Source: Streptomyces sp. SID8352 (lineage in GTDB: Bacteria; Actinomycetota; Actinomycetes; Streptomycetales; Streptomycetaceae). From it: DNA of 64,000 nucleotides. Position numbers and translations under genes: made by a program. The notes beneath the pieces were generated by a model. The model was not told the DNA's origin. It did not search any database and saw nothing but the letters and a program-made list of their open reading frames with translations. Of the stretch, positions 40,227 to 49,722 are shown piece after piece (position 1 is the stretch's first letter; every line of letters starts with the position of its first letter). The stretch spans positions 62,756 to 126,755 of the forward strand of contig NZ_WWGX01000006.1 of NCBI RefSeq assembly GCF_009862265.1, written 5' to 3'.

Positions 40227-41114
40227 ATGTCCGAGGACCCATCCGGTGCTTCCGCCCTTCCCGCCCGGCCCAGAACCTCCGGCCGCCCCGGCACCACGGG
40301 ATCGAGCGGCCTGCTGGCCGGGCGCACGGCCCTGGTCACCGGAGCCGGCCAGGGCATCGGCGCGGCCGTCGTCCGCGCGCTCGCCGCAGAGGGCGCCACC
40401 GTGGCCGCGACCGACCGCGACGCCGAGGGCGTCGGGAAGCTCGCCGCCGAACACGCCGAACACGTCCCGCCCGACGGTGACACGGGGGAGCCTGCCGCCG
40501 GTTCCGTCACCGCGTACACCATGGACGTCACGGACGCGGAGGCCGTCCGCAGTGTCGTGGACGCCGCGGTCACCCGGCACGGTCCGCTGGACATCCTGGT
40601 CAACGTGGCCGGGGTGCTGCGCACCGGCCCGTCCGCCGAACTCTCCGACCAGGACTGGGCGGACACCTTCGCCGTGAACACCACCGGCGTCTTCCACACC
40701 GCCCGTGCCGTCGCCCCCGCCATGGCGGCCCGCGGCCGCGGCAGCATCGTCACCGTCGGCTCCAACGCGGCGGGCATACCCCGCGTCCGCATGGGCGCCT
40801 ATGCCGCTTCCAAGGCCGCCGCCGCCATGTACACCCGTTGCCTCGGCCTGGAGTTGGCCCGCAGCGGCGTCCGCTGCAACGTGGTCGCCCCCGGTTCCAC
40901 CGACACCCCGATGCAGCGCGCCCTCTGGCAGGACCCCGACGCCCCCGGCCGGGTCGTCGACGGCGATCCCGCCGCCTACCGCACCGGCATCCCGCTCGGC
41001 CGCATCGCCGACCCCGCCGACATCGCCGACGCCGTGGTGTTCCTCGCCTCCGACCTGGCGCGGCACATCACCCTCCAGGAGCTGTACGTCGACGGCGGCG
41101 CGACCCTCCGCTGA
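40227..41114 (+). CDS. dhbA: 2,3-dihydro-2,3-dihydroxybenzoate dehydrogenase
   Basis: Short-chain dehydrogenase of 295 residues that oxidises 2,3-dihydro-DHB to DHB with NAD+, the last step of DHB synthesis. Cofactor motif [12 protein letters not shown] strand, catalytic Ser in VTVGSNAAG and YAASK. The C-terminal DGGATLR is typical. A ~30-residue Pro/Ser-rich N-terminal extension precedes the fold. The ATG with GGGGA six bases upstream is chosen over one six codons earlier that lies inside the iron box. First gene of dhbACEB-ArCP. Confidence 0.93.
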   Translation: MSEDPSGASALPARPRTSGRPGTTGSSGLLAGRTALVTGAGQGIGAAVVRALAAEGATVAATDRDAEGVGKLAAEHAEHVPPDGDTGEPAAGSVTAYTMDVTDAEAVRSVVDAAVTRHGPLDILVNVAGVLRTGPSAELSDQDWADTFAVNTTGVFHTARAVAPAMAARGRGSIVTVGSNAAGIPRVRMGAYAASKAAAAMYTRCLGLELARSGVRCNVVAPGSTDTPMQRALWQDPDAPGRVVDGDPAAYRTGIPLGRIADPADIADAVVFLASDLARHITLQELYVDGGATLR

Positions 41115-41209
41115 CCGTCCGTCCCGCGCCATCCGCGCACCCCGTCCCCACCCCCGCACACCCGCCCCGCACGCCCGCCCACCGCGGGCACGGGAGAAAC
41201 GGAGCCATC

Positions 41210-42418
41210 GTGTCGACGGCACCCCAGGTCGCCGAACCCCACACCCTCGCAGAGCCGGCCCACCCCGCCGTAGGGGTCGCCACGGGGCTGCTCAACTCCT
41301 ATGCCCCGGGGTCCCGTTTCCTCGGCACCCCCACCCGTACCCTGCTGGGCGAGGGCGTGCACAGAGAGGTGCCGCACGACGGGCGGCCTCCCCACCAGCG
41401 GGTCGCCGCCGCCCTCGCGGACGCCCGCGCGGCCGGACACCCCGCACCGGTCGTCCTGGGGGCCATACCCTTCGACCAGGACGCCCCGGCCGCCCTCGCC
41501 GTGCCCGCCACCCTGCACACGGCGCCGCCCCTGATCGCCGACCCGCTCGTCGCCCTGCCCGCCGAACCCCCCTCGCCCCAGGACGAACTGACGGTCCACC
41601 AGGAACCGGCTCCGGAGCAGTACGCGGCCTCCGTCGCCTCCGTCGTCGACCGCATGTGGCAGGGCGAGTTCAGCAAGGTCGTGCTCGCCCGCACCCTCCG
41701 GGTCGACGCCGCCCGCCCCCTCGACGTCCCCGCGATGCTGCAGCGCCTCGCCCGCCGCGACCCCTCCGGCTACACCTTCGCGCTGCCCACCGGCCCCGAC
41801 CGCACCCTTCTCGGCGCCAGCCCCGAACTGCTGGTCTCCCGGCACGGCGACCGGGTGGTCGCCAACCCGCTGGCCGGCTCCGTGGCGCGCAGCACCGATC
41901 TGGCCGAGGACGTCCGTCGCGCCGCGGCCCTTCTGGAATCCGCCAAGGACCTGCACGAACACGCCGTCGTGGTCAACGCCGTCGCGGAGAACCTGGCCCC
42001 CCACTGCACCGGCCTGACCGTCCCCGACCGGCCCACCCTGGTGCGCACCGCCACCATGTGGCACCTGTCCACCACCGTCACCGGCACCCTGCGCACCCGC
42101 GACACCTCCGCCCTCGAACTCGCCTGCGCCCTGCACCCCACCCCCGCCGTCTGCGGCACCCCCACCTCCCTCGCCCGCCGTGTCATCCGCGAGACCGAGC
42201 CCTTCGACCGGGGCTTCTTCACCGGCATGGTCGGCTGGGGCGACGCCGACGGCGACGGCGAATGGGTCGTCACCATCCGCTGCGCCGAGGCGGAGCCCAC
42301 CTCGCTGCGCCTCTACGCCGGTGCGGGGGTCGTAGCCGCCTCCGAACCGGCCGCCGAGACCGCCGAGACCGCCGCCAAGTTCCGCACCTTCCTGAGCGCC
42401 GTGGGAGCCCGGCTGTGA
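41210..42418 (+). CDS. dhbC: Isochorismate synthase
   Basis: Converts chorismate to isochorismate, the first committed step to DHB; 402 residues. Chorismate-binding motifs: [75 protein letters not shown] and [25 protein letters not shown], with the acidic Mg2+ ligands. GTG start with GGAG five bases upstream. Its stop overlaps the start of dhbE. Confidence 0.93.
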   Translation: MSTAPQVAEPHTLAEPAHPAVGVATGLLNSYAPGSRFLGTPTRTLLGEGVHREVPHDGRPPHQRVAAALADARAAGHPAPVVLGAIPFDQDAPAALAVPATLHTAPPLIADPLVALPAEPPSPQDELTVHQEPAPEQYAASVASVVDRMWQGEFSKVVLARTLRVDAARPLDVPAMLQRLARRDPSGYTFALPTGPDRTLLGASPELLVSRHGDRVVANPLAGSVARSTDLAEDVRRAAALLESAKDLHEHAVVVNAVAENLAPHCTGLTVPDRPTLVRTATMWHLSTTVTGTLRTRDTSALELACALHPTPAVCGTPTSLARRVIRETEPFDRGFFTGMVGWGDADGDGEWVVTIRCAEAEPTSLRLYAGAGVVAASEPAAETAETAAKFRTFLSAVGARL

Positions 42419-44115
42419 CCGATCCGACCACCCCCGATCCGATCACCCCCGCCCCGGCCGCCTCCGACGCCCCCACCTGGCCCACCGACTTCGCCGAGCG
42501 CTACCGCGCCGCGGGCCACTGGAAGGGGCAGACCTTCGGCGGCATGCTCCGCGAGCGGGCCGCCGCCCACCCCGACCGGGTCGCCGTCGTCGACCCCGGC
42601 GACGGGCCCGGGACCACTCGCCGCTGGACCTACGGCGAACTCGACTCCCGCGCCGACCGGCTCGCCGCCGGGCTGCTGGCCCGCGGCATCGGCAGGGGCG
42701 ACCGGGTGGTCGTCCAACTGCCCAACATCGCCGAGTTCTTCGAGGTCGTCTTCGCCCTGTTCCGGATCGGTGCCCTGCCGGTCTTCGCCCTCCCCGCGCA
42801 CCGCGAGAGCGAGATCCGCTACTTCTGCGACTTCACCGGCGCCGCCGCCTACGTCATCGCGGGCGAGCACGGCGGCTACGACTACCGCAAGCTCGCCGCC
42901 GCCGTCCGCGCCGACGTCCCCGCGCTGCGCCACGTGTTCGTCGCCGGACCGGACGCGGGCGAGTTCGAGCCCCTGGCCGCCCTGAGCACCGATCCCGTCC
43001 ACGTCGACGGACCCGCACCCGGCGACCTGGCCTTCCTCCAGCTCTCCGGCGGCAGCACCGGCATCCCCAAGCTGATCCCCCGCACCCACGACGACTACCT
43101 CTACTCGCTGCGCGGATCCAACGAGATCTGCGCCGTGGACGAGGACAGCGTCTATCTGTGCGCCCTGCCCGCCGCCCACAACTTCCCGCTCTCCTCGCCC
43201 GGCACCCTCGGCGCGCTCCACGCGGGCGCCCGTGTCGTGCTCTGCCCCGCACCCGGCCCCGAGACGGCCTTCCCGCTCATCGAGCGCGAGCGGGTCACCA
43301 TCACCGGACTGGTGCCGCCGCTCGCCCTGGTGTGGACCGAGGCCGCCCCCGGCACCCCCCACGACCTCAGCAGCCTGGAGGTCCTGCTGGTCGGCGGCGC
43401 CAAGTTCAGCGAGCAGGCGGCCCGCCGGGTCCGCCCGGCCCTCGGCTGCACCCTCCAGCAGGTCTTCGGCATGGCGGAGGGGCTGGTCAACTACACCCGC
43501 CTGGACGACCCCGAGGAGACCGTCGTCACCACCCAGGGACGGCCCATCTCGCCCGACGACGAGATCCGCGTCGTCGACGACGAGGACGAGGACCTGCCCG
43601 TGGGCGCCACCGGCCACCTGCTCACCCGCGGCCCCTACACCATCCGCGGCTACTGGAGGGCGCCCGAGCACAACGCCCGCTCCTTCACCGCGGACGGCTT
43701 CTACCGCACCGGGGACATCGTCCGCCTCACCCCCACCGGCCACCTGGTCGTCGAGGGACGGGCCAAGGACCAGATCAACCGGGGCGGCGAGAAGATCGCC
43801 GCCGAGGAGGTGGAGAACCACCTCCTCGCCCACCCCGCCGTCCACGACGCCAACGTCGTCGGCGAACCGGACCCCTACCTCGGGGAACGCACCTGCGCCT
43901 ACGTCATCCTGCGGGCCGGTGCCGAGGCCCCGAAGCCGGTCGCCGTCAAGCGGTTCGTCCGCGAACGGGGCCTCGCCGCCTACAAGGTGCCCGACCGGGT
44001 CGAGTTCGTCACCGCGTTCCCGCACACCGGCGTCGGCAAGATCTCCAAGAAGGAACTCCGGGCCGCCGCCGAGACGGCACCCGGAACCGACCCCGCCCCC
44101 CTCACCGAGAGCTGA
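42415..44115 (+). CDS. dhbE: 2,3-dihydroxybenzoate-AMP ligase
   Basis: Stand-alone aryl-adenylating enzyme of 566 residues. It activates DHB and loads it on the aryl carrier protein. Motifs: [16 protein letters not shown] (A3), [18 protein letters not shown] with the Asn that replaces Asp235 in DHB-activating enzymes, [37 protein letters not shown] and the C-terminal Lys in [14 protein letters not shown] start overlapping the dhbC stop by four bases (GTGA). Confidence 0.94.
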   Translation: MTDPTTPDPITPAPAASDAPTWPTDFAERYRAAGHWKGQTFGGMLRERAAAHPDRVAVVDPGDGPGTTRRWTYGELDSRADRLAAGLLARGIGRGDRVVVQLPNIAEFFEVVFALFRIGALPVFALPAHRESEIRYFCDFTGAAAYVIAGEHGGYDYRKLAAAVRADVPALRHVFVAGPDAGEFEPLAALSTDPVHVDGPAPGDLAFLQLSGGSTGIPKLIPRTHDDYLYSLRGSNEICAVDEDSVYLCALPAAHNFPLSSPGTLGALHAGARVVLCPAPGPETAFPLIERERVTITGLVPPLALVWTEAAPGTPHDLSSLEVLLVGGAKFSEQAARRVRPALGCTLQQVFGMAEGLVNYTRLDDPEETVVTTQGRPISPDDEIRVVDDEDEDLPVGATGHLLTRGPYTIRGYWRAPEHNARSFTADGFYRTGDIVRLTPTGHLVVEGRAKDQINRGGEKIAAEEVENHLLAHPAVHDANVVGEPDPYLGERTCAYVILRAGAEAPKPVAVKRFVRERGLAAYKVPDRVEFVTAFPHTGVGKISKKELRAAAETAPGTDPAPLTES

Positions 44116-44129
44116 AGAAACCCCGCACC

Positions 44130-44762
44130 ATGGCCCTGCCCAGAATCACCCCGTACCCCATGCCGGCCGCCGCGGCACTGCCCGCCAACAGGGTCGACTG
44201 GAAGGTCGACCCGGACCGGGCGGTCCTGCTCGTGCACGACCTCCAGACGTACTTCCTGTCCGCCTACGACACCGACGCCCCGCCCGTCCCCGAACTCCTC
44301 CGCAACGTGCGGGCGCTGAAGGAGCGGGCCGCCGAACTCGGCGTCCCCGTCCTCTACACCGCCCAGCCCGGCGGCCAGAGCGCCGGGGAGCGGGGACTGC
44401 AACAGGACTTCTGGGGGTCCGGCCTGCCCGCCGACCCGGCCGCCGAGGCCATCGCGCAGGCGGTGGCGCCCGGCCCCGGGGACGAGGTCGTCACCAAGTG
44501 GAAGTACAGCGGCTTCGTCCGCACCGACCTCGCCGAGCGGCTGGCCGCGCTCGGCCGCGACCAGCTCGTCATCACCGGCGTGTACGCCCACATCGGCGTG
44601 CTGATGACGGCCTGCGACGCCTGGATGCGGGACATCCGCGCCTTCGTCGTCGCGGACGCCGTGGCGGACTTCTCCGCCGAGGAGCACGCGATGGCGCTCC
44701 GCTGGGCGGCCGGCCGCTGCGCCGTCGTCACCACCACCGACACCGTTCTCGAAGGGAACTGA
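44130..44762 (+). CDS. dhbB: Isochorismatase (single-domain)
   Basis: Hydrolyses isochorismate to 2,3-dihydro-DHB and pyruvate; 210 residues. Visible are ALLVHDLQTYF-like AVLLVHDLQTYFLSAYD with the catalytic Asp, TKWKYSGFVRTDL with the Lys, ITGVYAHIGVLMTACDA and VADAVADFSAEEHAMAL. The aryl carrier domain found at the C-terminus of EntB and Bacillus DhbB is absent; a separate carrier gene follows six bases after the stop. Confidence 0.93.
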   Translation: MALPRITPYPMPAAAALPANRVDWKVDPDRAVLLVHDLQTYFLSAYDTDAPPVPELLRNVRALKERAAELGVPVLYTAQPGGQSAGERGLQQDFWGSGLPADPAAEAIAQAVAPGPGDEVVTKWKYSGFVRTDLAERLAALGRDQLVITGVYAHIGVLMTACDAWMRDIRAFVVADAVADFSAEEHAMALRWAAGRCAVVTTTDTVLEGN

Positions 44763-44767
44763 CCACC

Positions 44768-44998
44768 GTGGCCCTCACCCTGGAGCAGTTGCGCGCCGAC
44801 ATCGCGGATGTGCTGGGGGAGTCCCCCGAGGACATCCCCGACGACGAGAACCTCGTCGACTACGGCCTGGACTCCGTCCGGCTGATGGTCCTGGTCGGCC
44901 GCTGGCGCGACGCCCACGGCCTGGACGTCGCCGTCACCGACCTCGCCGAGCGGCCGGCCGTGGAGGAATGGGCCGCCCTGCTGGGCACGACCGGCTGA
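44768..44998 (+). CDS. Stand-alone aryl carrier protein
   Basis: 76-residue acyl carrier-like protein. The phosphopantetheine Ser is in VDYGLDSVRLMVLVGRWR, matching ArCP domains of EntB/DhbB, whose LDS is followed by R-[LIM]-M. DhbE should load DHB on it, and the first condensation domain of the synthetase should take it from there. GTG start, last gene of the DHB operon. A stand-alone ArCP is also described for the griseobactin locus (from memory). Confidence 0.9.
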   Translation: MALTLEQLRADIADVLGESPEDIPDDENLVDYGLDSVRLMVLVGRWRDAHGLDVAVTDLAERPAVEEWAALLGTTG

Positions 44999-45051
44999 CC
45001 CCGGCCGGCGGTCGGCCCGGTCCGGACGGGGGGCACCCCGGCCCGGCCCGG

Positions 45052-45098
45052 CCCGGGCCGGTCGCACCGGTCGCACCGGTCGCACCGGCTGGCCCGGG
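45052..45098. terminator. GC hairpin enclosing three CCGGTCGCA repeats
   Basis: CCCGGGCC (45052-45059) can pair with GGCCCGGG (45091-45098). Three exact 9-base repeats of CCGGTCGCA lie between (45058-45084). Placed between the convergent ArCP and TSUP genes, it probably ends the DHB operon. Confidence 0.5.
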
Positions 45099-45114
45099 CC
45101 GCCCGGGTCCGGGC

Positions 45115-45888
45115 TCAGCGCAGCAGCAACTGCGCGATGGCGAAGCTGCCGACGACCACGATGAAGGCCCGCAGGGCGGCCGGCGGCAGCCGTCGGCCGA
45201 TCCGCGCCCCTATCTGCCCGCCGAGCGCCGAGCCGACGGCGATGAGCAGCACGGCCGTCCAGTCGAAGTCGGCCACGAAGAGGAAGAACGCGGCGGCGAT
45301 GCCGTTCACGATGGCGGCGAGCACGTTCTTCACGGCGTTCAGGCGCTGGAGGCTGTCGTTCATCAGCATGCCCATGAGGGACAGGTAGATGATCCCCTGG
45401 GCCGCGGTGAAGTAGCCGCCGTACACACTGGACAGCAGCAGCCCGCCGAACAGCACCGGACCGCCGTCGGCCCGCGCGGGCGTGCCCCGGCGCTCGCGGC
45501 GCGCCTGGACGGCCCGGGAGATGCGCGGCTGGAGGATCACCAGGACCAGGGCCAGCGCCACCAGGACCGGGACGATCGTCTCGAAGGCCGTCGCCGGGAG
45601 GGAGAGCAGCAGCGTCGCCCCGGCGAGTCCGCCGACGGCCGCCGCCGCCCCCAGGCGCAGCACGAGCCGGCGCTGCCCCTTCAGCTCGGCCCGGTAGCCG
45701 ATGGCGCCGCTGACCGAACCGGGTATCAGCCCGAGGGCGTTGGACACCGTCGCCGTCACCGGCGGCAGGCCGGTGGAGAGCAGGACCGGGAACGTGATCA
45801 GTGTTCCCGACCCGACGATGGTGTTGATGGTGCCGGCACCGACTCCGGCGGCGAAGATCGCCGATGACTCCCAGATGGACAACGCCAT
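45115..45888 (-). CDS. TSUP (TauE/SafE) family membrane permease
   Basis: Membrane protein of about 257 residues with roughly eight helices. The start (SSAIFAAGVGAGTINTIVGSGTLITFPVLLSTGLPPVTATVSNALGLIPGSVSGAIGYRAEL) is the standard first repeat of the TauE/SafE family, and the second repeat contains AQGIIYLSLMGMLMNDSLQRLNAVKNVLAA. Members move sulfite, sulfoacetate or other organic anions. The start is uncertain: the ATG used has GAGGAG directly in front; a TTG six bases later has better spacing. Unrelated to the siderophore operon by strand. Confidence 0.85.
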   Translation of the reverse strand: MALSIWESSAIFAAGVGAGTINTIVGSGTLITFPVLLSTGLPPVTATVSNALGLIPGSVSGAIGYRAELKGQRRLVLRLGAAAAVGGLAGATLLLSLPATAFETIVPVLVALALVLVILQPRISRAVQARRERRGTPARADGGPVLFGGLLLSSVYGGYFTAAQGIIYLSLMGMLMNDSLQRLNAVKNVLAAIVNGIAAAFFLFVADFDWTAVLLIAVGSALGGQIGARIGRRLPPAALRAFIVVVGSFAIAQLLLR

Positions 45889-46002
45889 CTCCTCACTTCG
45901 GTTCAGACGCCTCCCCGCCCTTGGGGTCGAGGGGCCGTACCGATCATGCACGAAGAGGGGGCCCGCGGTCGACGGGGCGCGGGGCCGGAACCGGCGCCGC
46001 CG

Positions 46003-48066
46003 TCACCCGTCCAGGCTGATGAGGAGCAGCGCGATGTCGTCGCCCGGGGTCGGGGCGTGCCGGATGAGGGCGTCCGCCATGGCGTCGAGGTCCTTGGGGT
46101 CGCCGTGCTCCAGCAGCCCCGCCAGGGTGGCGGTCGCGTCGTCGATGTCGACCCCGGGTGCCTCCACCAGCCCGTCGGTGTAGAGGGCGAGCACGGAGCC
46201 GGGGGGCACCCTGACGTCGAGCGCCGGGCACCGGGTGTCCGGCTCGACGCCGAGCAGCAGCCCGGGCGGCACCGGCAGCAGCTCGGTCCGGCCGTCGGCC
46301 TGCCGCAGCAGGGGCGGCGGATGGCCCGCCGTGGCCATGCGGGCCCGGCGTCCGGCCAGGTCCAGATGGACGTAGAGGCAGCTGGTGAACAGGCCGGGGT
46401 CCAGCTCCATGAGCAGCCGGTTGGTGCGGGCCAGCACGTCGTCGGGGGAGGCGCCGGCCATGGCGTGGGCGTGCACGGCGGTGCGCACCTGGCCCATCAG
46501 GGCCGCAGCGTCCACGTTGTGGCCCTGGACGTCCCCGATGGCCGCCCCGGCCGTCTCCGCGCCGATGCGGATCAGGTCGTAGAAGTCGCCCCCGATGCCC
46601 AGCCCCCGGGCCGCCGGCAGATAGCGCGCCGCGCACCGCAGCCCGGGGATCCGGGGCAGGGTGTGCGGCAGCAGGGCGGCCTGGAGGCGGTGGGCGAGGT
46701 CGTGCTTGGCGTCGTAGAGCCGGGCGCGGTCCAGGGCCTGGCCGATGAGACCGGCCAGCGCGGTCAGCGCGGCGCGCTCACCGGGCGGGAACACCTGCGG
46801 GCGCCGGTAGGCGAGCACCAGCGAGCCGATGGGGCGGCCGGAGGCGATCAGCGGCAGGAACGCCCAGGAGGCCATGCCGTCCTCGTGCACCGCGTCCGGG
46901 TAGGCGCGGCTCAGTTCGGCGAAGTCGGTGAAGAAGTCCGGGACCCCGGTGACGAGGACCTTGCCGCCCGGCATCGGCGCGGCGACGGGTATCGCGTCGT
47001 ACTCCTCCATGAGTTCGGCCCGGTAGCCCCGGTGGCCGAGGATGCGCAGCCGCCCGTCCTCGGCGCCCATCAGCACGAGCCCCTGCGCGCCCAGCGCGGG
47101 CAGCAGCTGGTCGGCGGTCTGCTCGACCACGTCCTGGACGCCCACCGCCTCGGTGAGGGTGGCCGCCAGGTGCATCAGCTGGTGCAGGACCGTGGCGCGG
47201 GTGGGGCCCGCAGGGATCACCGACGACGGATCCGGGCCCGCTCCGGACGGCTCGGCGCGGGTGATGCGGACGCTCACCCCGGAGGCGTCCGGGTAGAGGC
47301 GGACGGCGAGCCAGGTGTCGGGCGGGCGCAGCACCGTGAAGGTCTGCGGCTCGCGGCTGATCAGCGCGGCCCGGTAGCGGTCCTCGACCTGCGGCACCGC
47401 CATCCAGGGCAGCAGTTCCCAGGGCAGGGCGCCCATGAGGTCGGCGGGGTCGACGCCGACCAGCTCGGCGGCGTCCCGGGTGACGAAGACGACCCGCCCG
47501 TGCGGATCGAGGGCGCAGGAGCCGCCCGGCAGCCGGTCCGCGAAGGCGGAGGCCGCCGCCGTCCCTTCGGGCAGCGGGGGCCGCCCGGCCGGGGGCGCCG
47601 TGCGCCGCGGCCGGTCGAAGGGACGCAGCGGCGCGCCCCGGTCCACGGCCCGCTGGAGCAGCACGCCCAGGCGGCGGCGGCCCGCCTCGACGGCGGCGGC
47701 CTCCGCCCCGTCCAGCCCGGACGGCCGGGCACCGTGCCAGAGCAGCACCAGCCCGCCCCGCGGCACCGTCCCGGAGAGCACCGGGGCCGCCGACAGGGCG
47801 AAGTCGTACGGCAGGGCCAGGGCCAGCCGCGGAAAGCGCCGGGCCATCTCCTCCGGGCCACCGACCCAGACCGGGCGCATCTCGCGCAGGGCGACGGCCA
47901 GCGGCATCGGGTCGTCCAGCGAGATCCGCCGCCAGGGCGCCGCGGTCTCCTGCGGGGCGCCCGTCATCATCACCAGCCACAGGGCGTCCCCGCCCGGCGG
48001 CAGGCTGTAGAGCAGCCCGGCGAAGGCACCGGCCTCGCGCACCACGGCGGCCAGCGTGTCGTCCAT
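46003..48066 (-). CDS. SpoIIE-type PP2C phosphatase with GAF and PAS sensor domains
   Basis: Serine/threonine phosphatase of 687 residues. The N-terminus (about 1-150) looks GAF-like. Then comes a PAS domain (GSCALDPHGRVVFVTRDAAELVGVDPADLMG), a second GAF domain (TLTEAVGVQDVVEQTADQLLPALGAQGLVLMG) and a C-terminal SpoIIE/PP2C domain (GIGGDFYDLIRIG, AIGDVQGHNVDAAALMGQVRTAVH, SVLALYTDGLVE, TPGDDIALLLISLD) with the metal-binding Asp residues. Such proteins in Streptomyces usually dephosphorylate anti-anti-sigma factors. No partner kinase or STAS protein is next to it. ATG start at MDDTLAAVV. Confidence 0.88.
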   Translation of the reverse strand: MDDTLAAVVREAGAFAGLLYSLPPGGDALWLVMMTGAPQETAAPWRRISLDDPMPLAVALREMRPVWVGGPEEMARRFPRLALALPYDFALSAAPVLSGTVPRGGLVLLWHGARPSGLDGAEAAAVEAGRRRLGVLLQRAVDRGAPLRPFDRPRRTAPPAGRPPLPEGTAAASAFADRLPGGSCALDPHGRVVFVTRDAAELVGVDPADLMGALPWELLPWMAVPQVEDRYRAALISREPQTFTVLRPPDTWLAVRLYPDASGVSVRITRAEPSGAGPDPSSVIPAGPTRATVLHQLMHLAATLTEAVGVQDVVEQTADQLLPALGAQGLVLMGAEDGRLRILGHRGYRAELMEEYDAIPVAAPMPGGKVLVTGVPDFFTDFAELSRAYPDAVHEDGMASWAFLPLIASGRPIGSLVLAYRRPQVFPPGERAALTALAGLIGQALDRARLYDAKHDLAHRLQAALLPHTLPRIPGLRCAARYLPAARGLGIGGDFYDLIRIGAETAGAAIGDVQGHNVDAAALMGQVRTAVHAHAMAGASPDDVLARTNRLLMELDPGLFTSCLYVHLDLAGRRARMATAGHPPPLLRQADGRTELLPVPPGLLLGVEPDTRCPALDVRVPPGSVLALYTDGLVEAPGVDIDDATATLAGLLEHGDPKDLDAMADALIRHAPTPGDDIALLLISLDG

Positions 48067-48285
48067 CAGCGGCCCACCCCGCGCGCCGCCGGGTCCGGGC
48101 GGGTGGTGCCCGCCCCGGACCCGCGCCGGTGGCCGAGGACCGGCGGCTCCGGCAGGACCGGGCCGGACCGGCCACACCGAACATCACGCATATCAGGACA
48201 GTACGCCCATACCATCGTGCGGGCATCCAGATGCGGACCCTTCCCGGCCGGGGAACCCATGCGGGCCCGTCGCTATCGTCGCCCC

Positions 48286-49035
48286 ATGGGCGATGACAAC
48301 TGCTTCCGGCATCCGCGGCTCGCAGCCGTCCACGACGCGCTCGACCCGGACCGCGGTGACCTCGACGCGTATGTCGCCATGGCCGAGGAGTTCGGGGCCC
48401 GCCGCGTACTGGACGTCGGCTGCGGCACCGGCGCGCTGGCGCTCCTGCTGGCCGGCCGGGGCATCGCGGTGACCGGCGTCGACCCCGCCGGGGCCTCCCT
48501 CGACGTGGCCCGGGGCAGGCCCGGCGCCGGGCGGGTGCGCTGGCTGCTGGGCGACGCCACGGTGGTGCCGCCGCTCGGGGCGGACCTGGCGACCATGACG
48601 GCGAACGTCGCCCAGGAGATCACGGACCCCGGGGACTGGCGGGCCACCCTGAGCGCCGTCCGGTCCGCGCTGCGGCCGGGCGGACGCCTGGTGTTCGAGA
48701 CCCGTGACCCGGACCGGCGGGCCTGGGAGGGGTGGACCCGGGACCGGACGCGACGGGTGACGGAGATCCCCGGCGTCGGCGCGGTGGAGAGCTGGGTGCG
48801 GGTGACGGCGGTCGACGGGCCGCTGGTGAGCTTCCGGTGGACCTACGTCTTCGCCGCCGACGGCGCGGTGCTGACCTCCGACTCCACCCTGCGCTTCCGC
48901 GGCCGGGAGGAGGTCGGGGCGGACCTGGCCACCGGGGGCTGGCTCCTCGACGAGGTCCGCGACGCCGCCGACCGGCCGGGACGGGAACTCGTCTTCGTCG
49001 CCCGCCGCCCGGCCGGGGAGGTCCCGGCGCCGTAG
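48286..49035 (+). CDS. Class I SAM-dependent methyltransferase
   Basis: 249 residues with a Rossmann methyltransferase fold. Motif I is RRVLDVGCGTGALALLLAGRG, the acidic residue after strand 2 is in VTGVDPAG, and motif post-I is GDATVVPPLGADLATMTANVAQEI; the LRPGGRLVFETRDP strand follows. Substrate unknown; the C-terminal half is of the Methyltransf_11/25 type. Divergent from the phosphatase gene. The ATG has no strong ribosome site. Confidence 0.82.
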   Translation: MGDDNCFRHPRLAAVHDALDPDRGDLDAYVAMAEEFGARRVLDVGCGTGALALLLAGRGIAVTGVDPAGASLDVARGRPGAGRVRWLLGDATVVPPLGADLATMTANVAQEITDPGDWRATLSAVRSALRPGGRLVFETRDPDRRAWEGWTRDRTRRVTEIPGVGAVESWVRVTAVDGPLVSFRWTYVFAADGAVLTSDSTLRFRGREEVGADLATGGWLLDEVRDAADRPGRELVFVARRPAGEVPAP

Positions 49036-49722
49036 GCGGCACGGAGGCCGGGCGGAGCCCGCCGGACCCGTGTGCCCGGCACACCCGCCGTCCATCGCCC
49101 GCCGCGCCGGGCCCTCGGCCGGGCTCACCGCCGGGCCCTTGGCCGAGCCGGGTCGGCCCTCGGCCGGGGCGCGCGAGCCCGCGCCTGCGCGCCGGGCGGT
49201 TCCGTGCTCGCGGGTCGCCGCCCCGGCGTCGGCCCGTGCGCCCGGCGCCCGCCTGTTCCCCGTGCCCCGTGCACCGTCCGCCGGGGCCGCGTCCGCCGCC
49301 CCGACCCCGGCGGAGAACCGGGGTGCCGCGCCGGGCCCGGCCGGCCCGGCACGCCAGTTCGCCATCGCCTGCCGTGCTGTTCCTCCTGCGGGCCTTCGCC
49401 GTTCCCTCCGGCGGTGCCTCGGCTGGGGCCTTGGCCGGGCCGCGTGGGTCGGCGAGGGCCGCGCCGGGCGGTTCCGTGCTCGCGGGTCGCCGCCCCGGCG
49501 TCGGCCCGTGCGCCCGCCTCCCGCCTGTTCCCGTCCGCCGGGGCCGCGTCCGCCTGCGCCGCCTCCACCTCCGGCCCCGGCGGCGCACCGGGGTGCCGCG
49601 CCGGGCCCGGCCGGGAGGCCGCGGTGGACCGGGGCGCGGCGGTGGACCTGGAGGCACCGGTGCCGCGTGCCCCGGCCGCGGGCCCGCCCTGCCGGAGGAC
49701 GGGGCCGGACCCGGGCTCCGGG
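49036..49722. other. Long non-coding region carrying a duplicated block
   Basis: About 690 bases between convergent genes. Most of it is taken up by two copies of one block (see the repeat entry). Open frames crossing it on both strands have no ribosome sites and no recognisable domains. Confidence 0.55.
49190..49612. repeat. Imperfect direct duplication of a ~150-bp non-coding block
   Basis: A block starting near 49190 recurs starting near 49462. The first 50 or so bases are nearly identical (both contain GGTTCCGTGCTCGCGGGTCG). Further shared words follow in the same order (CGTCCGCCGGGGCCGCGTCC, then GGGTGCCGCGCCGGGCCCGG), with small gaps in between. Confidence 0.85.

Noticed and set aside
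45058..45084. Three exact 9-base repeats considered as a CRISPR-like array
   Set aside because: The unit is far too short, there are no spacers and no cas genes; it is a small tandem repeat inside a hairpin.
49125..49568. 147-codon minus-strand frame over the duplicated block
   Set aside because: Its internal repeat simply mirrors the DNA duplication; composition is Arg/Ala/Pro/Gly-rich with no start signal.
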